Shown piece after piece: positions 10,256-18,938 of a DNA stretch of 32,411 bases. This DNA comes from a virus. The notes beneath the pieces were generated by a model. That model did no database searches. It was not told the DNA's origin and saw nothing but the letters and a program-made list of their open reading frames with translations. Position numbers and translations under genes: made by a program. Positions within the stretch are counted from its first letter, which is position 1; each line of letters begins with the position of its first letter. Location of the stretch: IMG/VR virus record IMGVR_UViG_3300025789_000904, positions 1 to 32,411 of that record, one strand, 5' to 3'.

Positions 10256-12352
10256 GTTCTGAATACCCTTCAAATACTTGGCTTTTTCGGCATCTCTTTT
10301 GAGCATAGCTTCTAAAAGAACTTTTGGATCGTTTGGATCTTGTTGTTTTTCTGCAACAATAGGTATTATATTTTTTCTACGACGATTATGTACAGTTTCT
10401 CCAGTTTGGTTGTCTGGGCTAATCCAATCCGATATATTACCTGCCATGTTTATTGTTTCACTAAATGATTTATCATATTGCGAAGTTTCCCAAGCGTACA
10501 CACTTGATTTAGTTTCATCCAATGCACGGTGGTGGTCAAACTTATGTATCAATTTCAAATCGTAAGATCCGTCAGATTTTATTGATATACTAAAATCGGC
10601 AGTGTAATCATTTGTTAACCAACTACCAAAAGTAGCAACATCTGAAGATGGATCAAATCTTACAAAAATATCCCCCGAACCAAAATACAAATATATTGCG
10701 TAAGCTAATGAGAGATATTCATTAGCAAGGCCAAGATTGTTTGTAAATTGTTTTAGATTTACAAAATTATCGTAAGTACAATATTCTTTACTTTGTCCTA
10801 GATTTGACACACTGTAAAAACTATTAATATTTGAATACTTTTGACTATTAACAATAGTTGACCCGGCATGCGTTTCTAAAATATCCAACCAAACATGCAA
10901 TAATTTTATTCTTATAAATCGATGCAGAATAGTATTTTTAAATCCATCAGTCCACCAAGTACTTAAAAAAGTTTTATCACTTAATCTATCTTCACCGACC
11001 ATCCCGTATACTTTCCAATCTGTATACATATGACTAGCAGTAGCAGGCCCTGCTCCAAAACCAGGACTAATAGCTCCTATATGAGTTCTAGCATTTGATA
11101 TTAGTTGCAAACTGTGTAAAAAATCTATAGGTTCTTCTGTAGGAAACCCAACCATCCAGTTAACATGATTAAACAGTCCTACTTCTGCACCATCTCTTAG
11201 ATTGTTTTCAATTTCCCATATTTCAATTTTTTTACGCATATCAAGTAAGACTTTTTGACTACCTGATTCTACACCGTAACTTAAACATGTACAACCACTA
11301 TCTCTTATTTTTTCAATAAAAGCCTTATCCATGCGACCGTCACATCTTACATAACTGTTCCATCTAATATCAATTTCTTTTTCTAATACTAAATCGATCA
11401 ATCTTCTAAAATTTTTAAGATTTCCGTTAGCTAAACTATCTACAAACCAAAAACGTTTAACTCCAAATTTTTTAATTTGATGTTCTATTTCTTCTATAAC
11501 ACGTTCAGGTGTATTACTTCTAAATTTCCAAAAATATGTTTCAGCACAAAAACTACATTCTGCTATGCATCCTCTAGATGTTTCTATACTAACACCATCT
11601 GGATGTTGATAGTTAGATAAATTATAATCTGAATAATCTGGGAAAGGCAATTCTTCTAATTTTAATCGACTGTCAGTTGTGCCTATTCGTTGTCTTAGCG
11701 GAAATGTTTCTGGTAAGTTATCTAGTAGATCTATCAGGGTACCTTCGGTTTCACCTACGAAGAAATAATTAAAAGGCAAATCAAATATAGTGGATCCAGT
11801 TAATGTTTCGGGCCCACCGGCTATGAAACATGTTTCAGGCAGTTTTTCTTTTAATTCATTAAACAAGTATTCTACAGCAAATAAATTAGTATTATAAACA
11901 CTAAATCCAATTACTCGGGGGCTGTCTTCAACTAATTGATCAATAACTCGATCAAACAAGGGTTTTAAATGTGGCAATACTTTTTCAAAGAAATTTTGTC
12001 TATTAGTCCAGAGAAAATATTTTTCACCTCTCCAATAGTCTTCTCCTACTTCTTGTTTAATAACATGATACGATTCTATGTTTAAATCATATACTTTGGT
12101 ACTGTAATTGTAATGCCTGATCAACCCCACAAGTTTTGCTAGATTATAGGGAGGAAATAATATACCCCAGGCTGGCGCCATAATCATTGCTACTCGGAAT
12201 TTATCTGTTTCGTCCCAAGGTTTATCAAATATGTCAAACTTTGTATTTTTTGTTTCAAAATTTCCTAGATGACTATTAGCATGATTAATGTTATCTTTTT
12301 CTAGGATATGTTCGAGTATAACCTGATCTCTGTCTTTATTAAGATTAGTCAT
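10244..12352 (-). CDS. B12-binding-domain-type radical SAM protein
   Basis: 702 aa. Residues ~50-215 look like a cobalamin-binding-type Rossmann domain (VAMIMAPAWGILFPPYNLAK; VIGFSVYNTN; CFIAGGPETL; YFFVGETEGTL). The canonical DxHxxG cobalamin motif is not obvious, so B12 itself may not be bound. Residues ~253-470 are the radical SAM barrel: SIETSRGCIAECSFCAETYF with C262-x3-C266-x2-C269 for the 4Fe-4S cluster, then RFWFVDSLANG and YGVESGSQKVL. The last ~230 residues match nothing I recognise. The family includes methyltransferases, cyclases and thioether-forming enzymes; the substrate is unknown. It is the third of three consecutive radical SAM genes and overlaps the second by 4 nt. Confidence 0.88.
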   Translation of the reverse strand: MTNLNKDRDQVILEHILEKDNINHANSHLGNFETKNTKFDIFDKPWDETDKFRVAMIMAPAWGILFPPYNLAKLVGLIRHYNYSTKVYDLNIESYHVIKQEVGEDYWRGEKYFLWTNRQNFFEKVLPHLKPLFDRVIDQLVEDSPRVIGFSVYNTNLFAVEYLFNELKEKLPETCFIAGGPETLTGSTIFDLPFNYFFVGETEGTLIDLLDNLPETFPLRQRIGTTDSRLKLEELPFPDYSDYNLSNYQHPDGVSIETSRGCIAECSFCAETYFWKFRSNTPERVIEEIEHQIKKFGVKRFWFVDSLANGNLKNFRRLIDLVLEKEIDIRWNSYVRCDGRMDKAFIEKIRDSGCTCLSYGVESGSQKVLLDMRKKIEIWEIENNLRDGAEVGLFNHVNWMVGFPTEEPIDFLHSLQLISNARTHIGAISPGFGAGPATASHMYTDWKVYGMVGEDRLSDKTFLSTWWTDGFKNTILHRFIRIKLLHVWLDILETHAGSTIVNSQKYSNINSFYSVSNLGQSKEYCTYDNFVNLKQFTNNLGLANEYLSLAYAIYLYFGSGDIFVRFDPSSDVATFGSWLTNDYTADFSISIKSDGSYDLKLIHKFDHHRALDETKSSVYAWETSQYDKSFSETINMAGNISDWISPDNQTGETVHNRRRKNIIPIVAEKQQDPNDPKVLLEAMLKRDAEKAKYLKGIQNLTE

Positions 12353-13464
12353 GGTACAAGAGCAGCCATATTACCTAATTTGACTTGCTCATTTTTAAAA
12401 ATTGGATCTTTAAGAATTTCTATTAATTGAGATCTCTCAGGATGGTTGTCCTGCCAAATAGCCATAGTTTTAAATTGTTCATCGCCTATATGCCACCACT
12501 GTGCAATTAAGTTAGTCCAAATTACCGGTTTAGATTTAAAACCCATTTGCCATTCTACAAAGGGTTTAAGTTCCATATAGTTGTCTTTTTGAACTATTAG
12601 ATTACTTTGCCAACCATTTATATTTGGAAAACATCCATCTATAATCATTTGATCTAACAGGTCTAAATTCTTTTGTAGACGTTTAAAGTTTCCGTTCTTA
12701 CGAACAATTTTGTAAGTTTCTTCTGTTGCGGCATCTACGCTTATATTAACATAGGCAATATGCGGCCACAAAGGTTTTATAGCGTTCCAATTTTGCTCTG
12801 TCATCATAACTCCATTAGTTTGGAGATTAATGAATAAATTAGGAGGTACAGGCTTGCTGGCTAACTCTTCTAGGTAACTCCAGTACAAAGGACTAGCAAA
12901 TGGGTCACCACTACCTGTAATACTCAGTACAACTTTTGGATACTGTGATATTAGCAGGTCGACAAGTTGTTTTACACGCTCATGTATACGTACGGCTTGT
13001 TGCGCTTTATAATCCGTAAGATCTGTAGGATCCCATACAATAAGGCCGTGCCTGCAACTTGGACATTGCAAATTACAACTAGGGTCATAACTAAAATATA
13101 CATCTACCGATCTATGGGCTAGATAGTTATCTAAGTTTTCTATCGGAACAATATCCCAGTAGTATTCTCTTTTTTGATTATGTAATAAAGAATTTAGTTG
13201 CGGGCATTGATCGTTACATTCGGTAAATTTACCCTGACGCATATCGTCTTGTATACGGCGTCTGTCCATATTATTAAGGACTTCCTCCGCACTATCAGTG
13301 AGTAAATCTCCAACCCAAGTGGGTAACCAAGTTTGGCAACATGCACTAATCTTTCCGCTCATGTGTATTTCAATGTGCCTAAAAGGTGCGGCACACGCAT
13401 GTCGGGATAATACTTCTTCAGGATTACCGTAAGCAGATTCAGGTTTAATAAGATATTTGGCCAT
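12349..13464 (-). CDS. Radical SAM protein with N-terminal SPASM/twitch-like Cys domain (second of three)
   Basis: 371 aa. An N-terminal Cys region (C24, then SGKISACC at C42-C43, VGDLL, and C83/C87) looks like a half SPASM (twitch) domain for an auxiliary Fe-S cluster. The radical SAM core follows with C130-N-L-Q-C134-P-S-C137, SITGSGDPFASP in place of the usual G-G-E-P, LQTNGVMM and VNISVDAATEET. SPASM-type enzymes usually modify peptides or proteins, and here the auxiliary domain is at the front, as in the next gene, so the two look paralogous. It overlaps both neighbours (4 nt and 1 nt), which indicates translational coupling. Confidence 0.88.
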   Translation of the reverse strand: MAKYLIKPESAYGNPEEVLSRHACAAPFRHIEIHMSGKISACCQTWLPTWVGDLLTDSAEEVLNNMDRRRIQDDMRQGKFTECNDQCPQLNSLLHNQKREYYWDIVPIENLDNYLAHRSVDVYFSYDPSCNLQCPSCRHGLIVWDPTDLTDYKAQQAVRIHERVKQLVDLLISQYPKVVLSITGSGDPFASPLYWSYLEELASKPVPPNLFINLQTNGVMMTEQNWNAIKPLWPHIAYVNISVDAATEETYKIVRKNGNFKRLQKNLDLLDQMIIDGCFPNINGWQSNLIVQKDNYMELKPFVEWQMGFKSKPVIWTNLIAQWWHIGDEQFKTMAIWQDNHPERSQLIEILKDPIFKNEQVKLGNMAALVP

Positions 13465-14681
13465 TAACTTAGAATTTCCTTTAGTTCGGGAATAGTATTT
13501 AATGTATCTTCTCCACGCATTTTATCTACAGTAGCAGTAAAGTTTTTAAATTCTTCTAACCATTTTATATTTTGTGGTTTTTCCAAATGCCAGAATAAAT
13601 GTAAAAACAAATGTCTGATATCCGTATTATATTTCATACGATAGTCAACAATATAATTTTCTAGTCGCTGTCTAATTTCTTTTCTATAACTATCTGGTAA
13701 TATGCTTACGTGGAATCTAGGACTATACTCTACTACGTTAATTGAAAAATTAAGCATACGCTCGTAATCTTTTTTAATAACACCTATTTCAATTAGACGA
13801 TCAAGTATTTCTGGAATTCTGAATACATTCATGGCACTGACAGTAATACTAGGACGTATGTGTATCTTAAGTTCATTTACTGCCCTTAAGTTAGCTTCTA
13901 CATTAGCCCAATTAGTTCCGCTACGTATTAGTTCTGCTCGTTCATCAATTTCATCTATGCTGGGCCATAACCAGATTCGTTGCCCCCATTTGCGCCAATA
14001 ATCTAATACATTTTTATCTTTATAAGTTAGTTTGCTTAAATTACTATTATAAGTTAAGATAACATTGTATCTCTGTGCTTGGTCTAGCATTTCTAAAATT
14101 TGCCAGTGTTCGTCCATAAGTAATGGCTCACCGCCTGCAAAGTAAATTTTTTCTACAGTATCGATGTATTTTTTAAGAAAGTCTACGTTAGTAGCCTCAC
14201 CAACATTTTCAATTTCAATTACTTTTCTATCATTAGTAATCCAACCTAATCGTTCTGCATCTGGCAACCATGAACTACTAAACTCGGGACCACAAGTTCG
14301 ACATTTGTAATTACAAAGATTACTAAATCTAAAATCCCAATATTTTAAATCTACTTGGTCAACATGGCCATCGGGTGCAGTAATAATAGGAATATCTGCT
14401 AATTTTTTATTAAAATATTTGTTATGATTTAATCGTGTACTGCCACCACCGCTACGTTCTGATTCAAAGCATTTAGAACAAATCTTAGGTTCAATACCAT
14501 TAATCATGTCCTTGCGGAGATTTTTCATGTAATCTCCATTCCAAATTTCTTCGATAGTCTGTGTAGTTAAATCGCCTGCATATTCTTTATAATCACTAGT
14601 CATGCAACAGTGATATACTTTACCGCGAGGAATAATGTTTAGGTGTACCCAAGGAATAGCACATATAGTATTTGAAGTCAT
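13464..14681 (-). CDS. Twitch-domain radical SAM protein (first of three)
   Basis: 405 aa. N-terminal auxiliary Cys domain (C7 in CAIPWVHLNIIPRGKVYHCC, C25-C26, AGDLTTQTIEEIWNG, C68-x-x-C71), then the radical SAM core with RFSNLCNYKCRTCGPEFSSS (C123, C127, C130), IYFAGGEPLLMDEHW (the G-G-E-P SAM motif) and LTYNSNLSKL. Proteins with the R-F-S-N-x-C-N-x-K-C signature are known in aquatic T4-like phages, where the substrate is unknown. It starts 10 nt after the preceding gene ends, with only a weak ribosome site, which fits coupling. No obvious short precursor peptide lies beside it. Confidence 0.88.
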   Translation of the reverse strand: MTSNTICAIPWVHLNIIPRGKVYHCCMTSDYKEYAGDLTTQTIEEIWNGDYMKNLRKDMINGIEPKICSKCFESERSGGGSTRLNHNKYFNKKLADIPIITAPDGHVDQVDLKYWDFRFSNLCNYKCRTCGPEFSSSWLPDAERLGWITNDRKVIEIENVGEATNVDFLKKYIDTVEKIYFAGGEPLLMDEHWQILEMLDQAQRYNVILTYNSNLSKLTYKDKNVLDYWRKWGQRIWLWPSIDEIDERAELIRSGTNWANVEANLRAVNELKIHIRPSITVSAMNVFRIPEILDRLIEIGVIKKDYERMLNFSINVVEYSPRFHVSILPDSYRKEIRQRLENYIVDYRMKYNTDIRHLFLHLFWHLEKPQNIKWLEEFKNFTATVDKMRGEDTLNTIPELKEILS

Positions 14682-14691
14682 ACTGTACTTA

Positions 14692-15513
14692 TTAAGTCCA
14701 AAGACTCTGACGAATTTTTATTAGACGAATCATCATAGCTTCGTCTTCTGCTTCGTAAGCCTCTTCCATCTTGTGCATTTTGTCCATGGCAATCTTGCTC
14801 ATTTCGGCAAGCTCAGGACTTTTGTCACCGCTGAAACTTAGTCGACCACCATTGGCCATTCGTGCGGCTTCACAGTAAGCAGTCCAGCCACTTGCTTCCA
14901 TCGGCTCTGGACGATTTCGATAGACAGTAGTCCACCAAATATAAAGCTCGATAATCTCACGAGCGGCTTTGGCTTGATGTGTCAGCTCTGGAGTTTCACC
15001 TTCTTCGAGAAACTCGCTGTTGTCCAAATCTTTAGCCCAATTCAAATAAGCCATACCAGCTTCTGGACAGCGCCATGTGCGCCAGCGCAACCAGCCACTA
15101 CGCCACCAAGGAGTTTTGAACTTCTTACGTTCTTCGGCATTCCACATTACATAGTGCCATGCTTGTTCGATTTCCACGAAGTCCACAAGTTCGTTAAAAA
15201 GACAAGGGAGAAACCGATTACCAAGGTCACTCCAACGGCCAGGGCGGATATCACGAGGATGGGCAGTAAGGGCATGAGCCTTAGAAACCCAGCGGTTGTT
15301 AATGTAATACCTGACATCATTTAATCTCTCCGGAATATAAAGTAAGATGCCTTGGATGTTGTCTAACAATTCTTCGGCAATCCAATAACGCACAGGATTG
15401 TAACGCTCTGCTTCATTGCGCCACTGATCCCAATCTTCGCTGGTCTTTGCGCCACCCTTAGGGGTACCGCGAACCCAGTCTGCAAATTTTGTACAACTCC
15501 AATAATTTCTCAT
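14692..15513 (-). CDS. Conserved phage protein of unknown function, Trp-rich
   Basis: 273 aa, unusually rich in Trp and Arg (WWRSGWLRWRTWRCPEAGMA) and helical. The opening MRNYWSCTKFADWVRGTPKG is one I recall from hypothetical proteins of many large aquatic phages. No catalytic motif or membrane span is visible. AAGGA precedes the ATG and the start overlaps the previous stop as ATGA. It sits between the ligase/membrane pair and the radical SAM trio in what appears to be one early operon. Confidence 0.85.
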   Translation of the reverse strand: MRNYWSCTKFADWVRGTPKGGAKTSEDWDQWRNEAERYNPVRYWIAEELLDNIQGILLYIPERLNDVRYYINNRWVSKAHALTAHPRDIRPGRWSDLGNRFLPCLFNELVDFVEIEQAWHYVMWNAEERKKFKTPWWRSGWLRWRTWRCPEAGMAYLNWAKDLDNSEFLEEGETPELTHQAKAAREIIELYIWWTTVYRNRPEPMEASGWTAYCEAARMANGGRLSFSGDKSPELAEMSKIAMDKMHKMEEAYEAEDEAMMIRLIKIRQSLWT

Positions 15514-15779
15514 ATTACTTCCTTGTGTAATGATGTATTACGCTCTTGCACATCATCATCTGTACAGCCGACAGGCTTACCATTGTCATCTAAATAGGTA
15601 GTACCCCAAGTGTGTCCATTGTGCTCAAACTCGACATATACTTGTCCATAGGCACAAAACCTATGAGTATGTATATCGTCATTGAATGAGTCCTGCAACG
15701 GCCATACAATTAGGACTACTAGGATAGCTAGTAGGAACCAAAATACTCGTTTGAATTTATCCCAGTTAAATTTTTTCAC
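15510..15779 (-). CDS. Small membrane-anchored protein
   Basis: 89 aa from a GTG at 15779: KKFNWDKFKR, then one hydrophobic span at residues ~12-28 (VFWFLLAILVVLIVWPL), then a ~60-residue polar domain with two cysteines (HRFCAYGQVY and GKPVGCTDD). A basic N-terminus followed by one span suggests an inner-membrane anchor with the Cys-containing part in the periplasm. I prefer GTG 15779 over ATG 15836 because the latter would overlap the ligase gene by 71 nt without a ribosome site. It overlaps the ligase end by 14 nt. Function unknown. Confidence 0.75.
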   Translation of the reverse strand: MKKFNWDKFKRVFWFLLAILVVLIVWPLQDSFNDDIHTHRFCAYGQVYVEFEHNGHTWGTTYLDDNGKPVGCTDDDVQERNTSLHKEVI

Positions 15780-17091
15780 CAGCTTGGAATCCTCTAAATC
15801 CTTTGAATCGTGGAAAACGTAAACTATACGTTCCATCTTGATTTTGTGTAATAGCGTCAGCTCTTACCTCGACGATATTACCAAGTAGTTGATTACGTGA
15901 ATCCCAAAAAGAATCACGATTGCTATCAGTAAAACCTGAACCCACATTAACTTTGATCGCTTTTCCATCATCAATTCCTTCACATACAAACGCACCAAGT
16001 CGACCTACATTCTTGCCTGTGCCTTCTTCAACAGCAACAACAGACAAGGATACTTCGATAAATGGCTTTAACTTGAGCCATGCTACACTACGCTTACATT
16101 CATAAGGAGCCTGTGGATCCTTGATCATAATGCCTTCGTAGCCGCCATCAATTGCTTTTTGGTTAATTTCTTTAAAACGCTTTTGTCCTTCAGGTGTATC
16201 CAAGTCAACAAGTTCATTAGCAACATAGGTAACACTAGGCAACAGGGCCTGATTAGTTTCTACCCAAAATTTAACCATACTGCTACGAGTAGCTTGATCT
16301 TTGTTGTAGATGCCTTTCTCAAAGTCTTCTAATGGCAGTACATCAAACAAGTTAAGAACAGCATCACCTGCTTCTACATTGTCCTTGCGGTGTACCTGCT
16401 TCATCAAGTCTTGGAAACTGCTAGACATAATCTCGCCGTCTAGGACAACATCCATGCTCTTGCTAGAACCTTTTTGTTTAATTACAGAACTGATCTGTTC
16501 TACAATATGTGGAAAATTGTTAAGCTCTTTGCCGTTACGACTAAACATATCAACACGGCCGTCGGCACGGACAACAGTAATAACTCGTACTCCGTCAAGT
16601 TTGACTTCGATAAGTTTCTTCCCAGATACCTTAGTCTCATGATTAGCGGAGTCATGAGCAAGCTGGCACCCAAAAATAGGAATAGCATATTTCGCATATT
16701 TCTTCTCCACTACTTTGTTAATTGTTTTTTCACTTACACCACAGCGCAAGTCTTTGATTAAAATTCTACGATACCATCCATTCCACTCTTTCTTAGTGGC
16801 ACTCTTCATTAAGGATGCAATGACATCCCTGGCAGTATTTCCGGTGACATTACGAGTAACGAAGCCAGTAAGAGCGAGAGTAAAACTATCCCAAGGTAAC
16901 CCAGCACCATCTTCATCTGTTTTCTCCGGTATTTGTTTAAGTCCAAAAGTAATCATTGGATCTAGTGCTAGGCGACACCCTTCAAAAAACTCATCATCGC
17001 CATCCTGGGCAATGACTTCAATTATGCCTTCTTTGTTCAAACGGCTTGCATGGGATTCTAATGCCCAAATATGGCTAGCGCAACGACTCAT
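15766..17091 (-). CDS. ATP-dependent DNA ligase (T4 gp30-like)
   Basis: 441 aa; seals nicks in phage DNA during replication and repair. Residues 1-~150 are the helical N-terminal domain of T4-type ligases (WYRRILIKDLRCGVSEKT is the diagnostic stretch). The nucleotidyltransferase core follows: motif I IEVKLDGVR with Lys164 as the AMP-bearing residue, DGEIMSSSF, GGYEGIMIKDPQ (motif IV) and AWLKLKP (motif V). The OB domain closes with NVGSGFTDSNR and GNIVEVRADAITQNQDGTYS. It is slightly shorter than T4 ligase (487 aa). GGAG lies 5 nt before ATG 17091, behind a strong early promoter. It heads the operon that runs into the radical SAM genes. Confidence 0.95.
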   Translation of the reverse strand: MSRCASHIWALESHASRLNKEGIIEVIAQDGDDEFFEGCRLALDPMITFGLKQIPEKTDEDGAGLPWDSFTLALTGFVTRNVTGNTARDVIASLMKSATKKEWNGWYRRILIKDLRCGVSEKTINKVVEKKYAKYAIPIFGCQLAHDSANHETKVSGKKLIEVKLDGVRVITVVRADGRVDMFSRNGKELNNFPHIVEQISSVIKQKGSSKSMDVVLDGEIMSSSFQDLMKQVHRKDNVEAGDAVLNLFDVLPLEDFEKGIYNKDQATRSSMVKFWVETNQALLPSVTYVANELVDLDTPEGQKRFKEINQKAIDGGYEGIMIKDPQAPYECKRSVAWLKLKPFIEVSLSVVAVEEGTGKNVGRLGAFVCEGIDDGKAIKVNVGSGFTDSNRDSFWDSRNQLLGNIVEVRADAITQNQDGTYSLRFPRFKGFRGFQAGEKI

Positions 17092-17122
17092 TTTAGCTCC
17101 AATAATTTACTGTACAATGTGT

Positions 17123-17151
17123 ATTATACAGAGTAATTATCAATAAGTCAA
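17123..17151 (-). promoter_or_regulatory. Sigma-70-type early promoter for the ligase operon
   Basis: On the minus strand TTGACT (17146-17151), 17 bp, TATAAT (17123-17128). The -35 box lies over the last codons of the upstream metallopeptidase-like gene. I see no further strong promoter before 10244, so it may drive ligase through the radical SAM trio. Confidence 0.88.
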
Positions 17152-17865
17152 GTAGTAGTTAGTTCTAAATGGTTTGCCTTCATAGGCATTTTCCAAATTA
17201 CGCATGATTAGATTTCTCATTCTGCGTATGATTGGATGGTTATGGTTCCAGTTGAAAGTTTTCAAATAGTAGCACCATGTACTATTTTTATGTCTACGGC
17301 AATCAAATGAATCTAAATATTTGCCAATAGTGTTTGGATCATAGCCAAAACGGTCTAACAGTTCACAAGCGGCATTAAACGAATGTGCGCCCATTTCGTC
17401 TGTGTCACCATAATAGTTTTGTTGTTTGCGTTCTTTACTTAATTCTGCCGTGCTTTGATAGCCTGGTAGACTTTTAAAATTGCGGGCTCTGAATTGTCTC
17501 ATATGTACTATTTCGTGCAGTACAACATCAGCAAATCTAGTGGCCATACGTTTGAAACGATAATCGGTTAATTTAAGTTTTGAATCCTTAGGATTATAGT
17601 TAAAATTAACTTCTATGCAGGGCTTACTTTGCTTGTCTAAATGACTGTAGTAACACCCGCCCATAAACACATAACCGGGGGTAGTAGGGCTGTACAAGCA
17701 CTTTTTTAATTTAAGCGGCATATGAGCTTTAATATGCTTGTTGATGCGCTTTTGTATTTGTCCTGGAGATAAGTCTTTCCCTACGATTTCACCGTTAAGT
17801 GAATAGAACATAGAGTACAGGTTACTGCGGGTTAGTTCCGACCAATCGAATGGTAGTTGGGCCAT
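17140..17865 (-). CDS. HExxH metallopeptidase-like protein (SprT-like), late
   Basis: 241 aa. VVLHEIVHMRQ carries a zincin motif H117-E118-x-x-H121, and a downstream D-E-M-x-A-H (Glu157, in GDTDEMGAHSF) could supply the third ligand, as in gluzincin-type folds. The N-terminal half is basic (KRINKHIKAHMPLKLKK). A sister gene at 25865-26527 has the same layout (VVHEYRHQYQ, then YDEMDAYS). A late box at 17886-17893 and AGGAG before the ATG mark it as late, whereas its sister sits in an early operon. Possible roles are virion maturation or SprT-like processing of DNA-bound proteins; neither is shown. Confidence 0.78.
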   Translation of the reverse strand: MAQLPFDWSELTRSNLYSMFYSLNGEIVGKDLSPGQIQKRINKHIKAHMPLKLKKCLYSPTTPGYVFMGGCYYSHLDKQSKPCIEVNFNYNPKDSKLKLTDYRFKRMATRFADVVLHEIVHMRQFRARNFKSLPGYQSTAELSKERKQQNYYGDTDEMGAHSFNAACELLDRFGYDPNTIGKYLDSFDCRRHKNSTWCYYLKTFNWNHNHPIIRRMRNLIMRNLENAYEGKPFRTNYYLTY

Positions 17866-17885
17866 AGCACACTCCTAGACATAGC

Positions 17886-17893
17886 TATTTATA
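17886..17893 (-). promoter_or_regulatory. Late promoter box TATAAATA
   Basis: Exact late consensus on the minus strand, 20 nt before ATG 17865, with AGGAG in between as ribosome site. Confidence 0.72.
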
Positions 17894-17930
17894 GTGTACT
17901 ACGGCTTACCATTATATACGCACTTTATGG

Positions 17931-18206
17931 CTATCTATACCAAAGTACTTTTGTTTGATCAGATACAACTGCTAGAATTGGTATTCCAAGAAAGCATAGC
18001 CAAAACATCAAAGGACCAAACATCCAAGAAGCAAGTAATCCTAGGAAAAAACCGCCTACAAGTCCTCCAAAAAAAGCACCAATTTTAGCACCTACACTAT
18101 CGTCAATTTCTACACGCCTTTCAGCATGACAATTTCTACAGATACTAGCGCCTTCATATTGAGGTGTTGCACAAAATCCACACTTTTCTCCGGCTTCTGC
18201 TCCCAT
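17931..18206 (-). CDS. Zn-ribbon membrane protein
   Basis: 91 aa. A four-cysteine Zn ribbon (C9-x-x-C12 and C23-x-x-C26, as CGFC and CRNC) is followed by a Gly/Phe-rich pair of membrane spans (residues ~41-60 and ~64-82). The ribbon would face the cytoplasm. AGGAAC lies 6 nt before the ATG, 8 nt after clpP ends, so it closes the SPFH/ClpP operon. It could be an adaptor tying a cytoplasmic partner to the membrane; no specific family recognised. Confidence 0.78.
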   Translation of the reverse strand: MGAEAGEKCGFCATPQYEGASICRNCHAERRVEIDDSVGAKIGAFFGGLVGGFFLGLLASWMFGPLMFWLCFLGIPILAVVSDQTKVLWYR

Positions 18207-18214
18207 GTTAGTTC

Positions 18215-18802
18215 CTATCGTTTAGTTACAATCTCGTCGATCAATCCAAAATCAAGTGCTTCTTGGGCACTCATAAAGTTATCCCGTTCCATAGCATTGT
18301 AAAACTCTTCAAAAGTTTTACCCTTAGAATTATGGTTAACATAAATTTGAGTGAGATTTTGTTTCATCTTCAAAATCTCTTTTACTTGGATTTCCATATC
18401 TGTAGCCTGTCCGCCAGCACCACCCGATGGTTGGTGAATCATGTGTCTAGCGTTTGGTAGCATTTTACGCTTGCCAGGAGCACCAGCAGTAGCAAGCAAA
18501 CTTCCCATACTACAGGCTTGGCCCATGACGATTGTGGATACATCAGGCTTAATGAATTGCATAGTATCGTAAATAGCCATGCCCGCTGTAACTACACCGC
18601 CCGGGCTATTGATAAAAAAGTTAATGTCTTCATTGCCCTGACTTTCTAAAAATAACAACTGTGCTACAATCAAACTAGCTGAATGTTCGTTTACATCTGT
18701 ATCCAGCATAACAATACGGTCCTTTAACAAGCGACTGTAAATATCATAACTACGTTCTCCGCGAGCTTCTTGCTCGATTACCATCGGCACTAAATTAGGC
18801 AT
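18215..18802 (-). CDS. clpP: ATP-dependent Clp protease proteolytic subunit
   Basis: 195 aa, full length for ClpP, the barrel-shaped serine peptidase that works with ClpX or ClpA. The catalytic triad is intact: Ser98 in [11 protein letters not shown], His123 in MIHQPSGG and Asp174 in [13 protein letters not shown]. The sequence is close to bacterial ClpP throughout ([17 protein letters not shown]). No Clp ATPase gene is in the window, so it would have to pair with the host ATPase, mix with host ClpP, or act alone on small peptides. GAGGA precedes the ATG inside the end of the 44-aa ORF. ClpP genes are known in some aquatic phages. Confidence 0.95.
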   Translation of the reverse strand: MPNLVPMVIEQEARGERSYDIYSRLLKDRIVMLDTDVNEHSASLIVAQLLFLESQGNEDINFFINSPGGVVTAGMAIYDTMQFIKPDVSTIVMGQACSMGSLLATAGAPGKRKMLPNARHMIHQPSGGAGGQATDMEIQVKEILKMKQNLTQIYVNHNSKGKTFEEFYNAMERDNFMSAQEALDFGLIDEIVTKR

Positions 18803-18803
18803 C

Positions 18804-18938
18804 TTATTCCTCTATTTTATCTAATGAATGAAAACTTTGAAAGGGCGCTTTATACACTGAGTAATTAATTGCTTCACTTAGTGTATTAAAAATCTTTGTT
18901 TGTAATGAGTTGAGTAACCAGTATTTTAATTTATACAT
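18804..18938 (-). CDS. Possible 44-aa gene between the MazG-like gene and clpP
   Basis: Opens with ATG 18938, 8 nt inside the end of the MazG-like gene, and stops 1 nt before the clpP ATG, with the clpP ribosome site (GAGGA) in its last codons. The product starts [20 protein letters not shown] and has no recognisable motif. The tight fit is what a coupled small gene would show, but the DNA also contains a hairpin (18852-18886), so it may be regulatory leader instead. Confidence 0.5.
   Translation of the reverse strand: MYKLKYWLLNSLQTKIFNTLSEAINYSVYKAPFQSFHSLDKIEE
18852..18886 (-). other. Hairpin upstream of clpP
   Basis: Inverted repeat with 11-nt arms (18852-18862 and 18876-18886, one mismatch) and a 13-nt loop, about 50 nt before clpP. 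It lacks a following U run, so it is not a classical terminator. Confidence 0.5.

Noticed and set aside
14974-15324. Plus-strand frame of 116 aa
   Set aside because: Antisense to a conserved phage gene, no ribosome site, composition typical of a shadow.
16310-17146. Plus-strand frames of 95-143 aa across the ligase gene
   Set aside because: Antisense to a complete DNA ligase with all core motifs; the last one also runs through its promoter.
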